Numbered from the stretch's first letter, positions 1-7,631 are shown. The stretch: DNA of 64,000 nucleotides from JAVBQL01 sp031549085 (GCA_031549085.1 JAVBQL010000009.1:1-64000); one strand, 5' to 3'. The notes: generated by a model from the letters alone, not told the origin. Translations and numbers: made by a program.

Positions 1-269
1 AACAAGAGCAGGTTACACAATTGGTTAGTGCAAACTCTGAAGAGTTGGCAGCATCAGCTGAGGAGATGGCTGCTCAAGCTAAACTGCTTTTAGAATCTGT
101 TGAAAAGTTTAAAATAAAAAATAGTGCACCTCAAATTTTACAAAATAACAAAAAGCCTGCCAGCAAAAAGCTTATTCCGGAAAACAAATCAACTAAAAAT
201 ACATTCACACAAAAGAAATATACTCCTGTTGGAGATAATGTGGATAATGATGGTTTTGTTCAATTGTAA
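1..269 (+). CDS. Methyl-accepting chemotaxis protein, C-terminal end (5' truncated by window)
   Basis: The frame is open from base 3 to the stop at 267-269. It begins in the last part of a chemoreceptor signalling helix, with the typical motif SANSEELAASAEEMAAQA followed by LLESVEKFK. A polar linker and a short acidic tail ending in DNDGFVQL follow. In this family the helical bundle binds CheW/CheA and carries methylation sites; the tail is a flexible cytoplasmic linker. A second copy of such a tail and of the terminator occurs at 6705-6858. The family assignment is firm, but the ligand-binding part lies outside the window. Confidence 0.9.
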   Translation, partial: QEQVTQLVSANSEELAASAEEMAAQAKLLLESVEKFKIKNSAPQILQNNKKPASKKLIPENKSTKNTFTQKKYTPVGDNVDNDGFVQL

Positions 270-288
270 TTTTTAGTTTTTATATTTT

Positions 289-323
289 AAAAGCTCGCTA
301 TATCAAAATAGTGAGCTTTTTTG
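289..323 (+). terminator. Rho-independent terminator of the chemoreceptor gene
   Basis: A 12-bp stem (AAAGCTCGCTAT with ATAGTGAGCTTT, one G.T pair) with a six-base loop is followed by a T run. It lies 20 bases after the stop codon. It is nearly identical to the terminator at 6823-6858. Confidence 0.85.
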
Positions 324-409
324 TTATCTTTTATATTTTAAAAGAGTCTTTCATATTGAAGATTATGTTAAGACTAATTTTTTTAATTATTCTAGTTAAT
401 AACTAAAAT

Positions 410-1162
410 TTAGGATATTAACCTATTAGCTATTGAGCTTACTCCTATTGGGAATCGTGCATTTTTTTGTAATTTATAACTAGGATTTTGTTCATTGTTA
501 CTCTCTTCTAGAGTATAAGTTTTAGCTTTATCAAAAGCTTGATATTCAGTTATAATACCAGACTTTTGATTTGAAATAGTTTCTATAGCTTCTATTAAAT
601 TTAAAGTAAATAATCCACCATTATCAGTATCAATTGCACCTTCACCTCTTGAGCAAGAATATAAATATCCTTTTACACTGGGTAATTCTAAAATTGCATT
701 ATTGTACAACTCCTTACATTTTTTTCTTGAGTATTGTTCTTGACCTGAATTTGAAAAATGTCTTGCGTTACTTCTGCTTTTTCTTAAATTAGGGTTGTAA
801 ACTCTACAAGCATCAAATATTGATAGTTGCCTTTTTACATCAAATAAAAATTTACTTTCAGGTATTATTTCATTATTAATATAGTACATATTTGTTCTTT
901 CAATATCATTATATTCTCCATGGCCTGAAAAAGCTAGAATAACAAAATCATAAGTGTTTTTTTTTAAATGGTTTTGTAAATTATTAATATCATTAATAGT
1001 TGGATCTGGAATTACTTCTATTTCAGTCTTGTCCCATGCGCCGCCTATATCTGAAGAGAAAAAATTATACCAGTTTCCAACATCTTTTTCTATACCTTGT
1101 AAATAATCGGTAGTTTTATCATATCCTCCCGGCGCTGAAATAATTATTGCTAAACGATTCAT
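410..1162 (-). CDS. Caspase-family (peptidase C14) protease
   Basis: A protein of 250 residues with the caspase/metacaspase fold. The catalytic His is in FSGHG (His81) and the catalytic Cys in FDACR (Cys119), each after a hydrophobic beta strand. A later GGLFT motif (182-186) matches the conserved GgaFT of bacterial caspases. There is no signal peptide, so it should be cytoplasmic. The start chosen is the ATG at 1160-1162, preceded by AAAAGGAGA; an upstream in-frame ATG lacks such a site. The start overlaps the stop of the upstream membrane-protein gene (ATGA), which suggests translational coupling. Known bacterial caspase-like proteins act in programmed death or defence, usually with a sensor partner. 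That role here is inference. Confidence 0.85.
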   Translation of the reverse strand: MNRLAIIISAPGGYDKTTDYLQGIEKDVGNWYNFFSSDIGGAWDKTEIEVIPDPTINDINNLQNHLKKNTYDFVILAFSGHGEYNDIERTNMYYINNEIIPESKFLFDVKRQLSIFDACRVYNPNLRKSRSNARHFSNSGQEQYSRKKCKELYNNAILELPSVKGYLYSCSRGEGAIDTDNGGLFTLNLIEAIETISNQKSGIITEYQAFDKAKTYTLEESNNEQNPSYKLQKNARFPIGVSSIANRLIS

Positions 1163-1623
1163 TTTGTCTCCTTTTCTATTATTGAATTTATATAACATCT
1201 ATACTGTTGATCATATCCTTCAATATTATCACGGGGATTTAATGGTTCACGCCACCAAATTTTATGAATTCTCACTTCTTCACTAACTGTAAAGAAATTA
1301 TCTATTTTATCTTTGTTCCCATTATATAATTTATATATTTGTTCCATAAAGTTAAATAATATACAACAATAACTATCATAACGTTGATAATCAAGTTCTT
1401 TTTTTGCTTTTTTCCTATTCCAATTGTTAGTAAAATGAACATTTTCTAAATATGGATATTCTATTTGTATTCTCAATATATTAAATAATTGTTCATTTAA
1501 TCTTGCCTCTTCTGAAGATAATTTTTCTTTTGATAATTGCCATTTACAAGTTATAAAAGCTATAATGCCTGAAAGTAGTGTTGGAACTAACACGTTTAAT
1601 ATAGAAGCCACATTTGTAAACAT
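1159..1623 (-). CDS. Small membrane-anchored protein coupled to the caspase gene
   Basis: A 154-residue protein with one N-terminal transmembrane helix (about residues 6-27), then a charged cytoplasmic helix and an aromatic-rich C-terminal domain (WWREP, YDQQYRCYI). I do not recognise a named family. The layout resembles the short one-helix proteins with a DUF4760-like tail, but that is a loose impression. It is the first gene of a two-gene operon and its TGA overlaps the ATG of the caspase. The arrangement suggests a membrane partner, sensor or target for the protease. No clear promoter was identified upstream in the very AT-rich gap 1624-1777. Confidence 0.6.
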   Translation of the reverse strand: MFTNVASILNVLVPTLLSGIIAFITCKWQLSKEKLSSEEARLNEQLFNILRIQIEYPYLENVHFTNNWNRKKAKKELDYQRYDSYCCILFNFMEQIYKLYNGNKDKIDNFFTVSEEVRIHKIWWREPLNPRDNIEGYDQQYRCYINSIIEKETK

Positions 1624-1777
1624 TTTTTAACTCATATTAATCTAAAAAAATAGTTAATAAAATATTACTATTAAAACAATAATAATAGTATAAACCTATT
1701 ATATTAAAAAATCAATAATTATTTATAATTTTTTTTATTATTATTTAATAAATTTATAATAAAAAGAGGTAATAAAA

Positions 1778-1870
1778 TTGAAGATGAATAAACAACTCAA
1801 TTCAATATTTTTATTTTTTAATCTCTTCTGTTTTTATCTTGCTTTATTATTCTGTATTGTGTATAGATAA
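1778..1870 (+). CDS. Possible tiny hydrophobic peptide
   Basis: A 30-codon frame starting TTG-AAG-ATG, with AAGAGG about eight bases upstream. It encodes a short Phe/Leu-rich hydrophobic segment after MNKQLNS. It lies 44 bases before the exported PPOX-like gene. It could be a leader peptide, a small membrane protein or chance, since low-GC DNA gives hydrophobic frames easily. Only the ribosome-binding site argues for it. Confidence 0.25.
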   Translation: MKMNKQLNSIFLFFNLFCFYLALLFCIVYR

Positions 1871-1914
1871 CAGGCCTTAATGATTAAATAAAAATAAACA
1901 GATGGAGGAAAAGT

Positions 1915-2463
1915 ATGAGTATAATCATATATAGAAAGTGGTGGCTGATTGAAATAGTTATTTTTTTTTGGTTTGGCTTAATGAACCTTGCCGCTCAAAC
2001 ACCTACACAAACAGAACTCTACAGAGAAGCTCATATACAGCAGTGCACACCAGCATTGGTAATGGTAGGCACTGTAGATGCAGATGGATTTCCACAAACT
2101 AGAGTAATGTCAAATCTTCGCTTCCCAGAACATGCGGCATCAAAGTTATTTAGCGATAATGACTTCTCTACTTATGCTGTTACAAGGGCGGATACAGAAA
2201 AATTGAAACATTTAGTAAAGAATCCAAAAATGTCAATGTACTATCAAAGTGGAGGTCAAGGGCTATTATTGATGGGTAAAGGTGAGATCGTAAAAGATCC
2301 AAAAATACGTCAAGCAGTTTGGGACGATTTTTTCAAACAATTGGGATATTCAGATGTAAATGATCCGATGTTAGTCGTCTTACGTTTTGTACCTACACAT
2401 GGTAAGTTCTATTATCAACAGAAACAGAACAAACTGACTTTCACCCAAGGTAAGTCTAAATAG
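1915..2463 (+). CDS. Exported pyridoxamine 5'-phosphate oxidase-like (FMN split-barrel) protein
   Basis: A protein of 182 residues. Residues 28-175 match the PPOX/general stress protein 26-type split barrel: TPALVMVGTVDADGFPQTRVM, then FSTYAVTRADTEK and NPKMSMYYQ. These proteins bind FMN, F420 or haem and often reduce or sequester small molecules. Unusually, the N-terminus (about 1-27) is a hydrophobic signal or anchor ending near NLAAQ, so the protein should act outside the cytoplasm. The ATG follows a clear GATGGAGGAAA site. It converges on the TetR-controlled operon and shares with it the odd pattern of exported versions of cytosolic enzymes. The substrate is unknown. Confidence 0.75.
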   Translation: MSIIIYRKWWLIEIVIFFWFGLMNLAAQTPTQTELYREAHIQQCTPALVMVGTVDADGFPQTRVMSNLRFPEHAASKLFSDNDFSTYAVTRADTEKLKHLVKNPKMSMYYQSGGQGLLLMGKGEIVKDPKIRQAVWDDFFKQLGYSDVNDPMLVVLRFVPTHGKFYYQQKQNKLTFTQGKSK

Positions 2464-2484
2464 ATCTATTCGTAAGTTAGAGCT

Positions 2485-2532
2485 AAAGTCCCCTCTACAT
2501 GTATCTTATAGGTAACATATAGAGGGATTTAA
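2485..2532. terminator. Bidirectional hairpin between convergent genes
   Basis: CCCTCTA (2491-2497) pairs with TAGAGGG (2520-2526), extended inside by ATGT/ACAT after one mismatch. It is flanked by A- and T-rich ends and lies between two convergent genes. The T run is weak. Confidence 0.55.
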
Positions 2533-2564
2533 GTGTATAATATCTGTTTTTACAGATTCAATTT

Positions 2565-3707
2565 CTACTTAAGTTTAAATAATTTTTCTGCATTTATATG
2601 AGCAATTTTCTCTTTGTCTGTTTGACTTATAGGTGCATTTTCTAAAAACTCTCTAGCACCCTTATTAGAGTAATAGGGGTAGTCAACAGAGTATATAATT
2701 CTATCAGCTCCAATTGTTTGAAGAGCATTTTGAAGTTGAGGTAGATTGAACATGCCACTTGGTGTAATGTAAACATTATTTTGCATATAATACTTAAAAT
2801 CATGCTTCATTGGCGATGCTGAGGCTGGAAAAAAGGTATTAATTCTATCCATATAGAATGGAATTAGCTCTCCCCAATGTCCCATAATGACTTGTAGGTT
2901 GGGGTAACGGTCGAAAATGCCAGCAAAAATCAGACGCATTATATGGATTCCAACCTCATAGTGCCAGCCCAGCCCAGCCGAAGCAAAACGTGCCGCAAAA
3001 GCTGGATCTTCATTGTAGTAGTAAGCATCACGCACTTGCTTATTTACAATCGAAGGGTGAAAATAGAGAGGGATATCCAATTCAGCAGACATAGCAAAAA
3101 TTGGCTCAAAGTCTGGGTGATCCATGAAACGTCCATGTGCAGTTCCATTGATCATACCACCTTTAAATCCTAGTTCTTGAATGCACCTTCGTAACTCCTC
3201 TGCTGCCGCTTTTGGGTCAGAGGTTGGCAAAGTAGCAAAGCCTATAAAGCGGTCAGGATACTTTGCTATTGCTGCAGCGAGCTGATCATTTGCCTCTCTA
3301 GCGAGCTCCACTGCAAGTGGCGATGAAAGAAGCTCAGTGGCTGGGGCATTATAGGAGAGCATCTGTACATCAATCTCATTTGCGTCCATATCGGCAACTC
3401 TTCCAGCACCTATATCAAACAATTGTTCTGGCTTCATTGTCTCTCTTGAACCAAAGTCGGCAATGAAAGCACGAGCATGACTAGGTGCCATCTTTTCAAC
3501 TTCATCATAGGTAGCTTTAGTGATTTTTTCATTAAGAAAATGCTCCTCAATAGCTATGATCTTCATCTTTTTAGAGCTCTTTTTCATTCTAATTGAGCTA
3601 CTTTGCTCTTTTGTGCTACTATTTCCATTCACTAGAATAACTATTATAACAGCAGCCAATATAATAATGATAGTTATTAATGTAAGTATAATTGTTCTAT
3701 TTTTCAT
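2565..3707 (-). CDS. Membrane-anchored amidohydrolase of the ACMSD / dihydroxybenzoate decarboxylase family
   Basis: A protein of 380 residues. A long hydrophobic N-terminal anchor (about 5-26) precedes an amidohydrolase-2 barrel. Visible metal-site motifs are EEHF near the start of the barrel, YFHPS, MGHWGE and SVDYPY. These fit ACMSD and gamma-resorcylate/2,3-dihydroxybenzoate decarboxylases, which act on aromatic carboxylates in the cytoplasm. The anchor suggests an extracytoplasmic version. The ATG at 3705-3707 was chosen because GGAG lies six bases upstream. It overlaps the end of the preceding ABM gene, giving coupled translation. It is the last gene of the leftward operon. Its base composition is visibly richer in G+C than the flanking housekeeping genes, which suggests transfer. 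Confidence 0.8.
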   Translation of the reverse strand: MKNRTIILTLITIIIILAAVIIVILVNGNSSTKEQSSSIRMKKSSKKMKIIAIEEHFLNEKITKATYDEVEKMAPSHARAFIADFGSRETMKPEQLFDIGAGRVADMDANEIDVQMLSYNAPATELLSSPLAVELAREANDQLAAAIAKYPDRFIGFATLPTSDPKAAAEELRRCIQELGFKGGMINGTAHGRFMDHPDFEPIFAMSAELDIPLYFHPSIVNKQVRDAYYYNEDPAFAARFASAGLGWHYEVGIHIMRLIFAGIFDRYPNLQVIMGHWGELIPFYMDRINTFFPASASPMKHDFKYYMQNNVYITPSGMFNLPQLQNALQTIGADRIIYSVDYPYYSNKGAREFLENAPISQTDKEKIAHINAEKLFKLK

Positions 3708-4506
3708 AAACATCTCCATAAATATGTGTATAAGTTGCTACAGGGCGATAAAATCCCCTTGTTAGTTTAATGCTTGAAGTATGCCCTAAGTCTGCTTCTA
3801 ACTTTTCAGCATAGGCTGGATCATTATTTGCATCAATAAAGCCACTATATGATTGCCACTGGCTTACATTCACAATTTTAAACGTACTATCTTGCTCTAC
3901 TGAACGGTAGAGTGTAGAACCCATGGCAGCTGACATCTGTCCCATAATCTTTGAACGCACCTTCCAATCTGAAACAAAGGAAGCAATATCTTCACTGTTC
4001 ATCTCCATTAAGTTTATGAAAACGAATGGCTTTTCAAGAAACTTTATTTCTGGGTCCTTTTTAGCCCGCTTCAATGGTTTGCCTTTAGGAACGCTTGCTT
4101 TTTTACCACTCTCTTTGAACGATTCTGCATTCGTATTAGTTGACCATGCAGTAGGGCGATAGAGTCCGCCACTACCTTTAATCTTCACTCCCTCTATGGG
4201 ACTCCTCTCTGCAACCATCCATGCTTCATATGATTGCCACTGAGTAGTGGCAATGAGTTGGTATTGTGCGTCTCTCAATAGTGATCGATAGAGTGTTGCA
4301 CTGATATAACCCGGTGTCTGTCCTATTGTTTGAGAATTCTTGTTCCACTCTAAAACAAACTTATCTATATCCTTTGTTGAGATCTCAATGAGATTTATAA
4401 AGGTAATTGATGCTTCTGGATTCTGAATATTAGAAGCATTTATCATCTCTATACCACTCAATATTTCTATACCAACAAATATAGTAGATAATATCCATTG
4501 TTTCAT
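3697..4506 (-). CDS. Exported protein with two antibiotic-biosynthesis-monooxygenase (ABM) domains
   Basis: A protein of 269 residues: a signal peptide (about 1-24, ending MINAS) and two tandem copies of an ABM-type ferredoxin-like domain. Copy one contains FINLIEIS, SATLYRS and TTQWQSYEAW (about 33-100). Copy two contains FINLMEMN, GSTLYRS and VSQWQSYSGF (about 160-235). A Lys/Pro-rich linker separates them. ABM domains act as cofactor-free monooxygenases, haem-degrading enzymes or isomerases on quinones and aromatics, usually as cytoplasmic dimers. Here a fused pair is exported. AAAGGAGG precedes the ATG. It lies second to last in the TetR-linked operon. Confidence 0.75.
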   Translation of the reverse strand: MKQWILSTIFVGIEILSGIEMINASNIQNPEASITFINLIEISTKDIDKFVLEWNKNSQTIGQTPGYISATLYRSLLRDAQYQLIATTQWQSYEAWMVAERSPIEGVKIKGSGGLYRPTAWSTNTNAESFKESGKKASVPKGKPLKRAKKDPEIKFLEKPFVFINLMEMNSEDIASFVSDWKVRSKIMGQMSAAMGSTLYRSVEQDSTFKIVNVSQWQSYSGFIDANNDPAYAEKLEADLGHTSSIKLTRGFYRPVATYTHIYGDVYEK

Positions 4507-4534
4507 TTTATTTCCTCCTTTTGATTATATAGTC

Positions 4535-4996
4535 TTATAAACCTAATATAACTTCAATTTCTATATTGATATCGGGGGAAAAGAGTCTACTCACCTCCAC
4601 CATTGAACTGGCAGGTAAATGTCCACTATATTGATCAATAAGTAGTTTCCTAAGCTCTGCCACTTGGCTGAAATCTGTAATAAATGTTGTTACCTTAATA
4701 AGTGAACTCATGTCAGTTCCCTCAGTTTCAGCTATGATTTTTATTTTTTTCCATATCTCTTTTGCCTGCTCTGCCATATTTTTGTCCTGTGCTTCACTGC
4801 CATATGCTGTCATACCAGAAATATAGAGAAGATTTCCATACTTAACTGCATGAGAAAATGGTCCTCCAGGAGGTGGCAGCTTCTCATAATTTATCCTCTC
4901 AATCGTTTTTGGACTGCTTCGATAATCGGCGCAGCCTGTGCCACAGAAAAAAATGGAAATGATAAGAGCAATAATCATAATAAAAGATTTATGCAT
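4535..4996 (-). CDS. RidA/YjgF-family lipoprotein
   Basis: A protein of 153 residues. The N-terminus is a lipoprotein signal with the Cys in FCGTGCADY (about residue 22). The rest is a RidA/YjgF/Rid-family domain with FSHAVKYGNLLYISGM and the C-terminal EVSRLFSPDINIEIEVI. In active RidA an arginine in the PARs.vEV stretch binds the imine substrate. Here it reads PASSMVEV, so that arginine appears lost and classical 2-aminoacrylate deaminase activity is doubtful. Lipidated Rid proteins are unusual. The gene follows the SDR gene in the leftward operon, with TAAAGGAGG before the ATG. Confidence 0.78.
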   Translation of the reverse strand: MHKSFIMIIALIISIFFCGTGCADYRSSPKTIERINYEKLPPPGGPFSHAVKYGNLLYISGMTAYGSEAQDKNMAEQAKEIWKKIKIIAETEGTDMSSLIKVTTFITDFSQVAELRKLLIDQYSGHLPASSMVEVSRLFSPDINIEIEVILGL

Positions 4997-5055
4997 AATT
5001 TATCCTCCTTTATTAAATATATTTCATTATTCTTCATATTTTAGCTTCATCCTTT

Positions 5056-5757
5056 TTACCATGGAATAGTTCCATGCCGACCAACAAATGTACCAGTTGG
5101 GCCATCTGCTGGAAGCGTTGCCAAGTATACAATAGAGTCACTTCCCTCTGTTACCGTTTGTGCTCCCATATGCCCATTTAAATCAGTTGCTGTAGCACCT
5201 GGGTCTGCCGCATTTATGCGCATATGGGATAGGGCACGTGCGTATTGTACTGTCAACATTGTAAGTGCGCTTTTTGATGCAGAGTAGAGTGGTGTCAAAA
5301 CTTTTGATTCTCGAAGATCAGAATTATGTACAAATGTAAATGAACCGAGACCACTTGAAACATTCACAATAACGGGTGCTTTAGATTTTTCCAAAAGTGG
5401 AATGAATGCATTCATGACGCGCACAGGTGCAATTGTATTTGTGCCAAATACGATTTCTGCATCTTCACCAGTGAGGTCAACAACATTTTTACGTGGAGCA
5501 GAGATACCTGCATTGTTTATAAGTATGTCGAGATGCCCCTCAAGTTCACTAAGTAGTGTTGCTGCAGTCCTAACAGAAACCTCTGATGTAACATCGATTT
5601 GAAGCCATGAAATATCAAGTGTTTTTGCCGCTTCAGCTCCAACCTTTGGATCACGTGCACCAATATAGACCTTGTATCCAAGAACTTTTAGACGTCTGGC
5701 TGTTTCATATCCCAGCCCCTTGTTTCCGCCAGTAATAAAAACGATTCTCTTTCCCAT
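5056..5757 (-). CDS. Short-chain dehydrogenase/reductase (SDR)
   Basis: A protein of 233 residues with the classical SDR fold. The nucleotide-binding TGGNKGLG lies near the N-terminus, NNAG after strand four, the catalytic Ser in VNVSSGLG and the YSASK catalytic pair, then PGATATDL. It has no signal peptide, so this member is cytoplasmic and NAD(P)-dependent. The start is the ATG at 5755-5757 behind AAAGGAG; a longer frame to 5823 has no such site and would run toward the operator. It is the first gene of the operon SDR - RidA - ABM - amidohydrolase. Its promoter region carries a perfect palindrome at 5831-5852, the likely TetR site. The substrate is not predictable. Confidence 0.88.
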   Translation of the reverse strand: MGKRIVFITGGNKGLGYETARRLKVLGYKVYIGARDPKVGAEAAKTLDISWLQIDVTSEVSVRTAATLLSELEGHLDILINNAGISAPRKNVVDLTGEDAEIVFGTNTIAPVRVMNAFIPLLEKSKAPVIVNVSSGLGSFTFVHNSDLRESKVLTPLYSASKSALTMLTVQYARALSHMRINAADPGATATDLNGHMGAQTVTEGSDSIVYLATLPADGPTGTFVGRHGTIPW

Positions 5758-5830
5758 TTTTGTTGCTCCTTTTTTAAGTTTATTGTCAAGAGTTGCTCTC
5801 ACATCGCCCAACTCTAAACTCATGCTTTAA

Positions 5831-5852
5831 TATTAGTACAAATGTACTAATA
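5831..5852. promoter_or_regulatory. Likely TetR operator (perfect palindrome) before the SDR operon
   Basis: TATTAGTACA-AA-TGTACTAATA is a perfect 10-bp inverted repeat in the divergent region between the SDR operon and tetR. A related site lies at 6016-6033. Position, symmetry and size fit a TetR-dimer operator; binding is inferred. Confidence 0.7.
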
Positions 5853-6015
5853 CGTCAATCGTTTTTTTATAAAGATCAAAAATAAAAAAATGAAAACTAA
5901 AAATATATGGATAGATATAGTAACTTCCATATTTGCTGTTCTAATTTAAAAATCCCTGCTTTTTTATATTTAACATAACAAAACTATTTTTTTATATTTG
6001 AAACTATGCTACAAC

Positions 6016-6033
6016 TTGTACAATCGTACTAAG
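6016..6033. promoter_or_regulatory. Second, imperfect copy of the operator upstream of tetR
   Basis: TTGTACAATCGTACTAAG shares the GTACnAnnGTACTAA core with the palindrome at 5831-5852. It lies about 40 bases before the TTG start of tetR, which suggests autoregulation. Confidence 0.5.
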
Positions 6034-6072
6034 TTTAGTAATTATTTTTTGTTAAATGTGTGGAGGATTTTT

Positions 6073-6678
6073 TTGGCAGTCCTAAATATGAGAAATAAGA
6101 TTATCGAAACAGCATCTAAAATGTTTTTAGAAAAAACATATGATGAAGTTTCTATGAGAGATATCGCAAATTTTTTGAATATTAGTGTTGGAAACTTAAC
6201 TTACCATTTCAAAAAAAAAGATGATCTAGCAGAGGCTGTTATCTTGGATATGTTTGAGAGACGTACTCCAAAATCCCCCTGCAACTCTCTGGAGGGGGTA
6301 GATGAGTGGATTACACTATTTGAAAAATCTGGAGATGAAGATACTTTCTATTTCAGAAATTTTGAACATTTGGCAGAGAATAACAAAAAAATACAAGATA
6401 TTCAGAAGGAAGTTTTTTCAAAAAATATGCACTTTTGGAGAGAAACTCTAAAGGTACTATGTAATGCAGGAATACTGTGGCCAGAGGAATTTGAGGGTCA
6501 ACATGATGCATTTATCCATAATTTTTATCTAATTAAAGCCCACTGGAGAGAACAGAGTTTGGTTGAGATTAAGTTGGGTGCAAAAAAGATAGATTTCCGT
6601 TTTCGTATATGGGCATCACTCTATCCAATGCTTACTGAGAATGGCAAAGATATTTTCAAGGAAAAAATTAAATTGTAA
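6073..6678 (+). CDS. TetR-family transcriptional regulator
   Basis: A protein of 201 residues from the TTG at 6073, which follows GGAGGA by five bases; a longer frame from 5998 would overlap the second operator. The N-terminal helix-turn-helix is clear: IETASKMFLEK, then VSMRDIANFLNISVGNLTYHFKKKDDL. The C-terminal ligand and dimer domain (about 60-201) is unlike any I can name. It is divergent from the SDR operon and flanked by two related palindromes, so it probably represses that operon and itself until an inducer binds. The inducer is unknown, perhaps an aromatic or quinone compound given the enzymes. Confidence 0.85.
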   Translation: MAVLNMRNKIIETASKMFLEKTYDEVSMRDIANFLNISVGNLTYHFKKKDDLAEAVILDMFERRTPKSPCNSLEGVDEWITLFEKSGDEDTFYFRNFEHLAENNKKIQDIQKEVFSKNMHFWRETLKVLCNAGILWPEEFEGQHDAFIHNFYLIKAHWREQSLVEIKLGAKKIDFRFRIWASLYPMLTENGKDIFKEKIKL

Positions 6679-6704
6679 AAAAAAAATCTTATTCTAGAGT
6701 TTAG

Positions 6705-6803
6705 CCTACAAGCAAGTCTCCTGCTATAAAAGAGATGGCAATGAATAAACCGAAAAAACAGGTCCCTTTAGATGATGATATGGATAGTGATGGTTTTGTT
6801 TAA
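6705..6803 (+). pseudogene. Remnant of a chemoreceptor C-terminal tail
   Basis: An open frame after a TAG encodes a polar linker and the tail DDDMDSDGFV before TAA. It matches the end of the chemoreceptor at 1-269 (DNVDNDGFVQL) in sequence, position and following terminator, but no signalling domain precedes it. It is therefore the 3' stub of a second chemoreceptor gene, or a duplicated end created when 270-6700 was inserted. DNA identity is strongest over the last 20 coding bases and the terminator. Confidence 0.75.
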
Positions 6804-6822
6804 CTATAGTTTTTGATATTTT

Positions 6823-6858
6823 AAAAGCTCACTATATCAAAAATAGTGAGCTTTTTTT
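6823..6858 (+). terminator. Second copy of the chemoreceptor terminator
   Basis: AAAAGCTCACTAT pairs with ATAGTGAGCTTTT around an ATCAAAA loop and is followed by a T run. It is nearly identical to 289-323 and now sits after tetR and the chemoreceptor stub. Confidence 0.85.
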
Positions 6859-6897
6859 ATTATAATAATAAATTATACTACAAATTTATCATTAAGT

Positions 6898-7293
6898 TCA
6901 ACTTTTTGATGACATTTTGTTATTCGTTGCTTCTATAATTTTTTCAACTATTTCTCTATTATGAGATCCTGCACTATTTTTAGTTCCAGAAAACATAGTT
7001 AAAGTAAAATAATAAAATTCTTTTGCTTTTAAAAATAGTAATAAACCTATTGCAAAAATAAGTATACCAATTATAATAAGAGGTAGTTTAAATTCAAAAC
7101 TGGTTACAATGCCAACTATAGTTGTAATTATACCAACTGCTAAAAATTTCCAAGCTAGTGATCGATTTTTGGGAATAACTCGCATTCCAATATGATTTAA
7201 TTGTGATAGTTGATAATATTGCCCATCAATAATCAGTTTGGAATTTGTTAGTTTTACACTATTAGATTCATAAAAAATCTTTTCATCATTCAT
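6898..7293 (-). CDS. Small two-helix membrane protein, DUF6232-like
   Basis: A protein of 131 residues. A short soluble N-terminus (about 1-45) with a beta-rich NSKLIIDGQYYQLSQLNHI segment is followed by two transmembrane helices (about 50-66 and 70-88), then a polar tail. It resembles the DUF6232 class of small membrane proteins, whose function is unknown; this match is from memory of layout only. AAGGAG precedes the ATG. It stands alone, converging on the chemoreceptor stub. Confidence 0.6.
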   Translation of the reverse strand: MNDEKIFYESNSVKLTNSKLIIDGQYYQLSQLNHIGMRVIPKNRSLAWKFLAVGIITTIVGIVTSFEFKLPLIIIGILIFAIGLLLFLKAKEFYYFTLTMFSGTKNSAGSHNREIVEKIIEATNNKMSSKS

Positions 7294-7631
7294 TTTGCAT
7301 CTCCTTAAAATTTAAAAAATATATTTATTTAAGATCTAAAAATAGATCTCATTCACATAAATAAAATACTCTATGAATATGAAGAATTATTTTAAGTATA
7401 GTTACTTAAAAAAACTCACATAAATAGAAAAGTGAATATTATAATTTTTTTTTTGAGAAGCATATTAACCAATGTATATTTATGGTGGGATTATAAAAGA
7501 GAGCAAAATTAGAGCACTATTTTACTTACTATTCATTGCTGTTTTTGGAGATTAATTCAAAACCTAATTTGTAAGTTCAAGTTTTGAATATGTAAACAGC
7601 CCTCCATAAAATACAAAGGCTGATACGCTAG
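7294..7631. other. Intergenic stretch without a recognised gene
   Basis: This AT-rich gap has no convincing reading frame. One clear hairpin is TTCAAAAC (7556-7563) with GTTTTGAA (7581-7588), 17-base loop, no T run. No known riboswitch consensus was found upstream of metH. Confidence 0.4.

Noticed and set aside
5758..5823. Longer N-terminus for the SDR protein
   Set aside because: The extension has no ribosome-binding site and no SDR similarity; the ATG at 5757 follows AAAGGAG and gives the normal start.
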